The notes under the pieces are model-generated. The model saw only the letters and a program-made list of their open reading frames with translations. It ran no database searches and had not been told where the DNA came from. From assembly GCA_023079485.1 (NCBI GenBank), contig CM041083.1:142490052-142554051 (forward strand): a DNA stretch of 64,000 nt. The letters run 5' to 3'. Source of the DNA: Archilochus colubris. Taxonomy: Eukaryota; Chordata; Aves; Apodiformes; Trochilidae. Position 1 is the first letter of the stretch; each line of letters starts with the position of its first letter. Positions 43,701 through 55,700 of the stretch are shown here, piece after piece. Both the position numbers and the translations under genes were made by a program.

Positions 43701-46700
43701 TCCAGCTGATAACTGAAACCCAGAGGTTAAGTTACTACTATCAGTTTCTTTCCTGCTCAAAGCACTACCTACAGCTGCACCCAGCTACACTTGATAAGAC
43801 TTTGAAGTGTCCACAGGCTAGTGGATTAACCAGCTAGAAGTCACTTAACAGAACACCTTTGGCTGGAGGAGGCTGGCACAGGCTTCTTAACATTAGTCTT
43901 CCAGCAAATAATTAGTCTCAGTATAACCAAAACAACTTCAATCTTCTGTAACCTTTCCCTAAGATGCACATAAGGTGCCATCAACAGTCTAAAATGAAAT
44001 TAAGTTATCCTTTACGAATGTCTACCTGAGTGTTAAAGGAAATTTACCCAACCCCTCCCAATGTTTTGCTTAATTCTATTTTCATTAATACAGAAGCATC
44101 TCTTTAACTGCCCTTCACTTTACTTGTCATTCCCTCCTATCTCTCTTCTGCCCCATCTCCAGTTTGCCATTCATTTTCACACAACAGTCTGCTTCATGCT
44201 ATTCCACAAAGCACTCCTTCAGGATCTACTTTACTAAAAGCATTTCAGATGTAGTGCTGCTAGATTACCACCATGTGATTCCATTACTGGGCTACAGAGT
44301 GTGTAATCTAGACACAGAGATTTGATCTGGGCTATTTCATCCTACAGTACAGCAGAAAAGATGTGACAACTGGGACACAAAAAGCTATGTGGTCCCTGCT
44401 GATAAAGTGTAAAAGCAAGCTTTGTCTCTCAAGCCTACCTGGTCCAACAAGTCCAACACCAGGAAGGTAAGACTGTCCTCAGCCTGGTTCAGACATCACT
44501 AACTCCACTCTGCAACATCAACCCTACCAACACTTCTTCCCTAGCTAGATGTAACTTCTCAAATTCTATTCTATTTATGCCCGTAGAGTAACACTTGACA
44601 GGAGAACAAAACACCTTTCCAAATGCACATCGTTAGGGAAGGGGAAAGCTAGTATTCTTGGTAGGTTTTTCTCAGTCTTTTTAAGTTAAAAGCATATATG
44701 TCCTTCACACAGCCACTACAGGATGGGCATAGGAGAAAATACACTGGCTTTTCCCACATTTAACATCTAACCAGAAGAACCATTAACACCAGAATTTGCA
44801 CTGGGCCTGATACCAACATCAAGAAAACCTAACAAAAGCGAGGCTAAAACAATTAACGACATGTTAATTTCTGTGAAGAATTAGAAAAGCTTGTGGCATA
44901 TCCAATGTAATTTTTCAAAGCTACATTCCCTTCTGTATGATCTCAAGCCACTTAAATGGATTACACTTTGATAAAACTCAGCAAGTGACCATGTGATTAT
45001 TTAAAAAGAACTGTTTAGCATCTGACTGTAGCTAAGCATGCACATCCCATTCTGAAGAATCCCTTTTCATGACAAGGGAACTCTCAAAACTAAGCTGCCA
45101 TATTTTACAGAAAGACAAGGTGCAGTGTAAGAGACAAGACCCCACTTTTACCTTCATTCCTCCCTACTTAGTTCTATGCAATAAAAAACCACTCAGAAAG
45201 GCCACACTGTCAAAATATCTAACATGATTGCACAGTATCAATCTTTTACCCTTTGTTGTGTATAACAGTATAGCAGGATGAAAATAAAGTCCTCTCATTT
45301 CAGAGTACATTCTGACTAGTGATGAAAGAACACTAAAAAGGCAAGCAGTTACAGGGTTTAAAAAGTAAAATGAGAACATGTATAGAGAAAATAAGCAAGA
45401 GAGAAACTACAGTCTTTTTGATTCTTACAGTGTAGGTACATACCTGAGAAGAAACTGATTTTTTTTTTTCTTCTGTTTAAGTTTTATCCTAAGTATCACA
45501 ATTTCAAAACAAATCCTCCTTTCCCCTTGGGTCAGGAAGGTGGGGAGGAAAGAAAGCCCCCACTCTGAAGCAAAACAGAAACAATTTTCCATCTCAACCA
45601 AATTTATTTCCCACAAAACAGTCCTTTCTCCAATCTAAGAACACTAAACATTGTGCTTTGCCCAATAATCTCAGTATCTGTCCTACAACCATTCATAAAT
45701 CACCTCCCACTAATCATTCTGACACAGCTAAGCAAACAAGTTACGATGTAGTAAACATGGGCACTGCTTTGTGATGTTTCAGCTACTCTGAGATACCTTA
45801 TCATGTAACGCGCTTGGCTTCTGCAATACATCATGTAGTGTACTTTCCTTAAAAATCTTGAAGAAAGCAACGTGGATAAAGGCAGTTCCCATTACTAAGC
45901 AGCTCTTCCTTCCTTGCCTTGAGTATCTAACTTCAGAGCAACTGTACCAACTAAGATTACAAATACAGAGTAATCTGACATCAGAGAATTTTAACTTAGA
46001 CCAAAAATCCCTCTACCTAGTTCCAAGCAACTTGCCAAATAAGATATCAACAAAAAGGATTACACACAATGCTGTGTTACACATGTACACATGTGTACAA
46101 AATGTACAGAATTTCTAACTAGTTGCAGTATTTTCAGTCACATATGAGAAAAGACCAAAGGGTGGAGACATACTGTTGATGCCAGGACATTTTACAGACT
46201 CTTGAAAACTGCTTAGACATCCAGGATGAACATTTTGTTCATAAAGAGACCTTAATCAAAAGCAAATATTTCAACAATCTTATTCTGATCTTTTTTAAAT
46301 CAATTCATTATAATACTGACAGAAAACACATTTTGAATTTGAGCTTGCAAAACAGCAAATTCCACTGACTCCTTTTAAAATACAACAGGGAATAAAAAGG
46401 ACTTTAGTGTTTTAAACACATGCTCAAACACAAAGGCTGTAGGATGAAATTAAAACATTTCTGAACTTGTAAAATCTTAACGTGAGGTATATTTAAGTTG
46501 CCAGGAAGTCAAGAAAAATGGACAGTGAAAGACTATCAAAACCCAAGAAATGTCAACCAATGAAGGCTAGCAAAAGAGGAAGGGCTCAAAAGCACAACAG
46601 ACTGCCAAGCCCCAAGCCACACACAACCTAGCTCAAACTTGCCACGAATACCCAGAGTCATCCATGTAACTTCACAGCATTGTGGTAAATGGCTTTACAT

Positions 46701-49700
46701 TCCCATTTCAGCAGAAACAGTGGAACAAAGGAAGTTGTGACAGGACCTCGGGACACAGTGACAATGCACTTCAGTACATAAGGGAGAAGGAAAGTCTTCC
46801 TCTAGCACCTTCAACAGTACTCACAAAACAGATATCGATTCAGAATAGCAATGTTAGTAACAAATTCCATGGAAACAACCAAGAAAAGCAGCAAAATGAG
46901 ACGTTCAACTATGAAAAATTCAGTAACCTTCAAACTATGGGTAAAAAGAGGATTCCCATTAGTGACAAAGTAAAGGGGAAAGGCTCAGAACAACAAATCC
47001 TTAAAAAATCAGGGGCATCTCAAAGGAAGAATAGAAGTTGCCACTTGATATGATCAAGTATCAAAGCAGCAAAATTAACTGAAAAAAAGAGTCAGGTCAC
47101 CCACTGAACTACAACTAACATGGATATTAGGGCAGGAGAAACAAAACATTCTATAGCACACAGATGAAAAGGGCAAAAGCTGATCTCCCCCTCAATAGGG
47201 AAAGAGAGTTACTTAGAGCTATCAAAAAGGTCTTAATATGTCATGTTTCCTTCAACCACCCACACATCCTCATTATAAAAAGGTCAACTTCAGACAATTC
47301 AAACACACACCTACAAAGGCAGAAAAGCAGTTTGAAACTAGTAGTTTGATAAATTAAACAGCACCTGCTGTGCTGATTTGGCAGTAAGAAAACTAGCCAC
47401 ATCCATGTTTAAAACCACATAGCACAACTGAAGTTACATAAAATACTGGAAAAGGCTAGAGACAATTACTGTCTTTAAAAAGACCAGAGAAAGCTAGAGA
47501 GTTACAGGTTACCCATTTTAACTTTGTAATCATCAGTAAAAGCAGAGAAAACAAAAGCAACAAACTGAACATCCTGAGAAAAAGTGCAGGCATGTATTCC
47601 CTCTGGTATGAGCATCTGAGCACATGAGAGCACATCAAGAATGCAAGAAGTGTCACAGAATCCAGAAGGACCAAGCCCTTGTAGCAGAGGGCAAAGTAGA
47701 GCTTAGCAGAATTTTTTTTCTAATGGTCAGAAGTTAAACCAGGGACTGGATGCAGTTCATTTCAGCCCCCAAGAATTGTACAGGGTTGCAAGGAGTTGCA
47801 GGAATCAAACTGAACCTGGTATCACCCTAGGCCCCACAGCTTTGTGACTTGTTACTTCACCCAATCAAAATATGCTTTAAAATAAATAAATAAAAAAAAA
47901 AGAGCAAGAACTATTTCAACTTAATCTGCTGGCAACTTTTGGTTCTTGTATGTTCACTCAAAGCTACTTCCATTCTGGAGCCTGACTGCTAACCCAGGTT
48001 CCAGTGTCAGGAGTCAGAGATGAAAACTGGTGAAACACAAACAAGATCTCTGTGGCTATGTTTTAAATGAATAACAGGACAAAATCATCATCATGGCTGA
48101 AAGAGAATGCTACAACACTTACAGACAAGAAAAAATGGGCTTCAGGAATTGTTTTTTTGGGGATAAGCCACATTTGAGAGGTGTCTGAAGAACATTAAAG
48201 ATGAGTCTTACAGCTTCACTATGTTTACGAGGATCTAGTTGAAAATAACAAAGTATCCAATCTAAGACTCCAGCATTCAAAAAAAACTAGACTGCAGATA
48301 GCAAATCAAGAAAGAAAATAAGAGGATGCAACTGGAAGAGAAAGAGTAAGTTGAAAAATACATTTTACCCTCACAACTTAAGTTTGCTATCATGCTTCTG
48401 TATGACTGCCTAAAAAAACCAAAAAACCCAAAACTTATACAAATAATTTTAGCATGGCTCAGAAGATGTGCATTTTGATTGGAGCCATGACAAGGCAAAC
48501 AGTGGTAAAGCCTCTCAGAGTGTCCCTGAGTAATTTTGTCCTACCAGGTTTATCTCCAGTCTCTGAAAGAAAGCAAGCAGGGACAGAAGAGATAAAATAA
48601 AAAATAATTAAGAGAGTAAATAAAAAATAAAAATAATTTAAAAAACACCCAGACAAAACAAACCGACATCACCCCATGTCAAGGGCCTGGTGGATTAAAA
48701 AGCAATGCTAGCGCTGAGATGTGTCAAGAAAATGATGTTTAGAGAAGGCACTTAACACTGTATCAAGTTCAAAATACAACTTCAGTGTAGAAAGTGAAGA
48801 AAAAGTGTGTAAAGAAAGAGTGGAAGGCACATGAACAATGAAGAAAGAAAAATCACAACTACATTATCTTCCAAAGTCTCTCACATTTAAGAAGAATCAG
48901 GGATTTTTCTTGTTTCTTTGTATCTAAGCAATGGGACATGCTTAAGAGATTGTTTACTATAGTTTTTTGTTGGGTTTGGGAGGGTTGGTTTGGTTTTGTC
49001 TGAAGAGATTTGAAGGAAATCACTCGCTATTTCAACCCAAAGCACCAATTCAAAGTATGCCAGCACCAGAGCCAAAATCCAGCATTCTAGGAATTCATAC
49101 TGAGGAAGTCAAAGAACCCAACTGTGAGAGACAGAGAAGCAAACAGTACAGGGGAGCTTTATGCATGTTTACTGTTAACTCAAACATCCCAGAGGACTTA
49201 AAAATAGGACTTAAATAGCAAACTGAGGTGGTGGAGTATGAGTTCCTGAGCATTAGTGATTGCAGTGAATGAAGTTCAGTAAATACTGTCAAGCTTAAAT
49301 AGCATTACCATTTATGAGTCAGCCAACTATCAAGCTCTACCTAAAGCAAGAACTTGTGCAAAATACACTCTGCTCCAAAACTCACCGTTTGATTTTATTT
49401 CTCGTACATAGTTACTTGGAAACCATCCTGTTTTGCCATTTAGAGTTCCTTCCCACCAGCCTCCTTCTTCAACTCTTGTAACATGAATAATATCTCCTTT
49501 TGAAAAAGAAAGTTCATCTTCATTTGTCTGTTGAAAATTGTATTTTGCTCTCACCACCAACTGATGGTTGCTGTTATCTGTCATGTCCTAGTGAGAAGAC
49601 AAAGAACAAATCATGTCAGACATTTAAACAACTCCATGAACAAGACAGATATAACTATAAAATAGAAATAGACTCTCCTCCACAAACAACACTACCCACA

Positions 49701-52700
49701 AGTCTTTATTCTAAGCATTTTTAAGGGATGATTTACCATTTACCATTTCTGATGTTTTTAATCCATGGTTTTTTTATTGGTCCAGTGAGCATAGTCTTAT
49801 TACCGACCCTTCAAATCGGAACAGGGAAACAGAACTAAAACAAGAATAATCCTTGCTTAAAAAGAAAAAAAAAATCAAATTCCATTTTCTAGATGTAGCA
49901 TCAATTGAAACTGCCTTTGGCAACAACAAAGAAACAACAGCTTTACATTAGAGGTTTTTTCTAAAATTTTCTGAGCTGGGAAGAGGGCAGAACTGAAATG
50001 AGATTAATGTAAGGCTGGATGCAAGTAAAAAGGTTGCAGTGTAAAACTTTTTCCCCTCTATCAGAGCAGGTTGGAAAGTTTCACACCTGATTGTGCAAGT
50101 CTCTGTGGCCAGCCAATGGAGAAGGACAGTGATCTTCCACAAAACCCGAGAAACAGTTATGCAATTTACCTTGAATTCATACTCCTAAATCATTTGCCCC
50201 AAGGTTTGCAAAGCTAAGCTGTAGCCTGTCAGACTTGCAATAAATATATTTATATGCTTATCTCCTACCACAGATGTGAAGATTACTGCTGTAGTGTAAC
50301 AGCTAAACACTAATAGCTACTTAAAGTCCTTCGAATTAATCATGATCAAATTCACTATTTCATTCTTTGATGTCAGTTTTGAATACACATGAATACAATC
50401 ATTTCTTTAGAGTTAGGACAAACTTCTTATGCTACAAAATGTAAGTTTGGGCAGCTTTAAATAATCCTAATACAATCCACTGCACCGGAACTGAGAGAAC
50501 AGGAATATAAATCACGTCTGTCTCTATCATAAGTATGAATCAATACCTGCTTAACTAAAAAAAAACAACTCAGCAAGAAAATTACTGTGTAAACAATCCT
50601 GGTCAGCTCTCCAGGTAGCAAAAAAGATGCACTGTGTAATGTCACTGGGATCACAACATGTCAGCTTAATTGATACCCACTGCAATGTTACTGCATCACA
50701 ATTTAACAACCGAAGCTTTAGTGGCTGAGAAACTAGGAAAATGAGGGCATACACAACTTTGATAACATGCAGAATGTCTTAAGATATTGTAAGTCAAGGT
50801 TCAACAGCTAGACTGACAAATTTTCAAACAAGTGACTCTTAGTCCTCTGCTTGTATATATGGTGTGTTTTCATCCACTTTGACTACTCAACAAGAGAAAA
50901 AGGTTTGCCTTAGTAAACAGCAAAAAGCTAAAAAATAAGCAGCAAAATCACATGGTGACATCAACTACAGTCCCTTTACTCTGCCAGGATGGCTCTCCAG
51001 TGGAGGAAGCTGAGTACAAAACTGGTGAGAACAGTTCCAAACTGATCATCTACAGTAGCAAAACCAAAGAATGTCCTCAGTTTGGCCACTGGCTCTCTTT
51101 CCCTCTTCCTTGTACTTCTCTTCCTCTTTGCAACTTTCTGTAGAGCTGCTTTAAACTGATAGAACAGTTTAAATCCTTCAGTGATCCAGCTAGCAGCTAT
51201 TCCACGAACAGCTGCATAAGCAAAAACAAGTGGGTGGTGAACAGCAGTGTGGGAGCTAGAATTAGTGGCCTAGGGCAAGAACATGCAGGGGGCTCTGCTA
51301 CCATGGAAAACACATCAAACCACACCTAAGAAAGCTTAAGCAGAGCACTTTGTTTAAAGCTTCAAACAGCAATCATCCAGTAATTCTAAAAAAGCCTCCT
51401 TCATGCATGGAAAAAGCAATTTACTGAAGGGATTTTGAATCCTCCTTGCAAACATTTTAGCCAGTAGAAACTTTTATCTGTTGGTTTCAATACAATACTG
51501 CACCCTGATTTCAGCTGTATTGTAAAACAAACTGCTCAAACGGCTTGGTCACCTGAAGGCTACTTGAAGGATTCACCTTGAAACATAACAGGAAACAGAC
51601 TATCTAACAATACTACCCATATTAGAAGTGGCACCTTTACTGAGGTTTGAGTATCTTTCAATCATCATCCTCTAAGTTGCAGACAATGCAATTTTCACTG
51701 TTGAAAAAGCAAATCCTTACACTGAAAAGGAATAAATCCAGGACTATACTGCATACACAGACAGCATGGATGGTAACTAAGAAATACTCAGAAATTCACA
51801 GAAAGCTGCATGTACTTTGGAACATCATAAGAAAAGCTGCAAAAAAAGAGAGCATCACAGGCTTGAAATACCGAGGTGAAAAAGAATAAACAATTAGTTA
51901 CATTACTAGATTAATATTTACTTAAAATCTTGTCAAAAGAAAAAAAATTTATCACACCACAGCATGTTTCATTTCTTCTAGAACTTACCAGACTCCGATA
52001 CTGTCCCTGAAAGAGTTTTGAAGTTCTACTGTGTAAAGACTGGGATCCCAGAGAATCGAAAGATTTTATCCGATGAGATGAGGGACGTGCGCATACAGAG
52101 TCACTGCCCAGCCCTATGTCTGTAGGAGGGGGGGAAGGGGTGGAAGAGTAAATATTAGAATTTGAGAAATCTGCATATAATGTCGGGTTACTTCTTTAAA
52201 AGTAGGATGCTTAAAACAGATTCAGTGTATCTGTAGTTGCTTGATAATTTAAGATTTTAAAAAATTACAGCAGTCAGTGATCTGAAATCCTGAGACACCG
52301 GCAGTTTCTTCCCCACACAGACAGGAAAACAATTTGAGCTGTTTAAAGCAGAAGAGTTGGGGCTGTATTTCTCCATTCCTACTCACTACCAGCCTGTTTA
52401 AAGGTAATTAACCAGCATCATTTTAGCTAGTGGCCAAGAATTTCAAATGCATAAAACTTGCTTGAAGTCAAGCCAGCCACATCTGTTTCTTCGCTCTTTC
52501 CCGCACCATCCCATCTCCTTCTCAATTAAAACATTCCTTCCACTGTCTTTTTTTCCCCGTGTTCCTTTGTCTCATCCCTTTTTTTTGCCAACTAAGCTAT
52601 TTCTTCTCCTTCAGAGGGAGGAGGAGGGACAGGAGGAATAGAAAGGAAGAAAACTGCTTGCTTAAAAAACACCCTTCAAACGTCTCCTCCTCTTCACTTG

Positions 52701-55700
52701 TCTCTGCCCTGAGAAGCACACCCATCTGCAAGAAGCCAACCCAAAGGGCAGTGTTGGGTGGTGTCACTCACCAGGGTGCTGCTGGGGTCCCTGTGGGCTG
52801 GGAGCCATCAAGGTGGTAGCAGGGCAGGGTTCACCCCACCACCCTGACCAGGAGACGGGTAGCTATGGAATCAGGGGCAGCCAAGGCATTGGGCAGCTCC
52901 CTGGGAATTCTCAGCTCATCTTAACTGGAAAGACCTTTCAACTTCAGCACAGAATCTAACAACAGCTGAGATGGAGCAAGAGAGAAAGGGTTTGAGACTG
53001 ACAACAAGCACAGAAGTGTTGTTGATATAGGATGCTCCAAGTCTGCAGTGACTGAATGGAAAAAAGCCTCTCAGGTGCATATTTTTAAAGTGAGTCATTG
53101 CTACCCTTCAAAAATCCTTTGAAGAAAAACCACCTAGAAATATACACTCCTCTGTGAAAAAGTGCAACATTATAACTGTTTATATGAAGCTGCGTATTTT
53201 CTATGGATAGTATCACCACAAATTGAACTTATAAAATATCTAACACCTTGTGAACCTGTTTTCCTAAAAGCATTTAAAGACTACTGCATTTAGATAAACA
53301 CCAGTGAATTATAGTTCATTACAGAAGGGACATACAACTGTTTTCAGTCTACCAGGAAAGAAACAGGACTAGATCATGTGCTTTGTTTGCAAATCACAAC
53401 TTCACAGCTAATTCTAATGCTCCCAAAAATTTAGAGTTGCTGTAGCCATCAGTAACTAACAGAATCTAAGGATTAAAAGTAATCTGAAACATTTTCCTGT
53501 CCAGTTGCTCTCTAACTGCAGCCAGGTAGAAGAATAGACATCACCAAATCCACCATCATACCTTGACAGTCCATCCAAGAAAACAGGGTCACAGAACCAG
53601 AGAATGTCAGGAGTTGGAAGAGCCCTCTGGAGACCCTCTAGTCCACACACACCCTGTCACAGCAGGTTCACCTGGAGCAAGAGGCACAGGGTGGCATCCA
53701 GGAGGGTTCTGAATGTCCCCAGAGACTCCACCACCTCTCTGGACAGCCTCTGCCACCCTCAAAGTAACCAAGTTCCTCTTCATGTCTTACACTATAGGTT
53801 GACTCCGGACAGCATGTTCCAGCCTCTGGGCACCCCTAGAACACACCACCTGGGATTTGTTTAACTGTGGCCTAATTCTCATAATTTTGTATTTCACAAC
53901 AGCAGAGCTAATATGCCAACAGAAGAGCATCTTCTGAGGCTTGAATTAGAAACTCCCCATATTTGAGCTGTAAAGGAGGATAATTATTACAAACAAACCA
54001 CACACGAATTGCAAGTATTTTTACCAATAATATCTGAGTGTTTTGAAATCAATTTGAACTTTTGACAGACTTAGAAAGCTTGCAGGGTTCCATTACCCTT
54101 TCCATTAAAATACCATATAAACATGTTTAATTAATTTCTCAGTGGGATTATTGTCAGAAAAAAAAATTCAACTCTGCCACTAAAAATTCAAGAGTCTTAA
54201 ATGGCAACAGTATGTGCATGTTTGCCAAATTAGTATTTGTCAGTTTTCTCAGAAAGTTTTCTCCCCTCCAACCAAAAGATTTCCAGGGTTAGTAATGCTC
54301 TTTCTTCTTCTCTACCACTATCTCAACTTCCCCACACTAGCTCCTTTCTCCTTATCTGTCTACAAGCAGCAACTGGTACCTTGATTCCAGCTCTCACAAA
54401 GCTGAGAATTCAATGGCTTGTACATCCACAGCAGTCTTTCATCAGTCATGGTGCTTATTACTCACACTCCTTCCACTGCAGAAAGGCACATCTCAGAAGA
54501 ACCTGTGTATACCTGAAATCCTTGCTGACTCTGCTGTAGATCTAAAGGCCATCCTTCAATACTTGAGTAGGGAGATAAGAGTCTAAAATGTCTTTTATGC
54601 AGTCACCCAATTAAACAAAACTGTTTGGAAGAACAGTTGCTTGGGAAGATTTATGCATCTCTGCTTGCTCCTAGGAATGAGGCAACAGCACAGTTTGCAT
54701 GTGGTTTTGATTTTTGGTTTCCATACCACCACCCCCAATGAAAGGAATCAGCCTGGGTCCTTTCTGTCTGAGCCAGCCGCAATTGTGGGGTTTTGATGTG
54801 GGTATTAATCCACTGATGTCTGGACCAAACAGCTGCACTTTTTCTCCTCTTAAAGTCAGCTATGGTCAGTGTACAGCAGTTTTAAAGATGTACTGAATGG
54901 TCTACATTTGCACATGCCATTGAGATGAAATTATCTTCAACTAGTGTACATGGCTTCAAATATGTCAATGGTATTACCCCATGTTTACGCATTAGAACGC
55001 AGATTTTTTTTTTTAACCTCACTCCTTAAGGGGTGTTTCCTGATGCAAGAAAAAAGACAGAAAAAAGTCTGTTGTAATGGACCAGAGAAGTACTACAGAA
55101 GTAACAAGATACTTATCATATTACCATTAAACAAAGTAACACTGACTTTTCTATCACTTTCTTTTTCCTCCTCACATGAAAACTGACAAGCATTGTCTGT
55201 TTTTAAATAATCTCTCTCACACCAGACTCTAGCCTGAACTTGTTACTGACAGTGCAGAGCACCCCCATAGAGCAGCAAGCAGTCAAAAAAAGGGCCACTG
55301 CTGTTAACATTTCTTCATTATCCTTGGGTCCAGTTGGTATCATTTAGTACAGCTTCACCCTACCATGAAGCACAGATATACCTCAATTATGTACTATTAC
55401 TGCTGCTCTCTCCCTCCCACCAAAGAAGTTGAGGTGGGTGGCTTGTGACTTCTCGCTGCTACTTAAATGAAACGTGCATGGTTTACAGGACCAAAGATGA
55501 TTGGCTCTCCTTTTGTTACTGTCAAGAAAAAATGGTGCTGAGGAATGGAGAGTAGGGAGAAAGTGACAAAACCTTCACAAAAGTGTTCAAACATGGGAAT
55601 GACAGAGCTTAGCAAAAGCCAACTTTAGTGTTTCAAACAGGAGGAAAAAAAAACAACAATGGAAAAAACCCAGACCCTTTTTCTAAGAGTTCCTGCCAAC

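Noticed and set aside
46682..47053. 123-codon plus-strand open frame
   Set aside because: Low-complexity Lys/Asn/Gln/Ser composition expected from A-rich intron. No recognisable motif.
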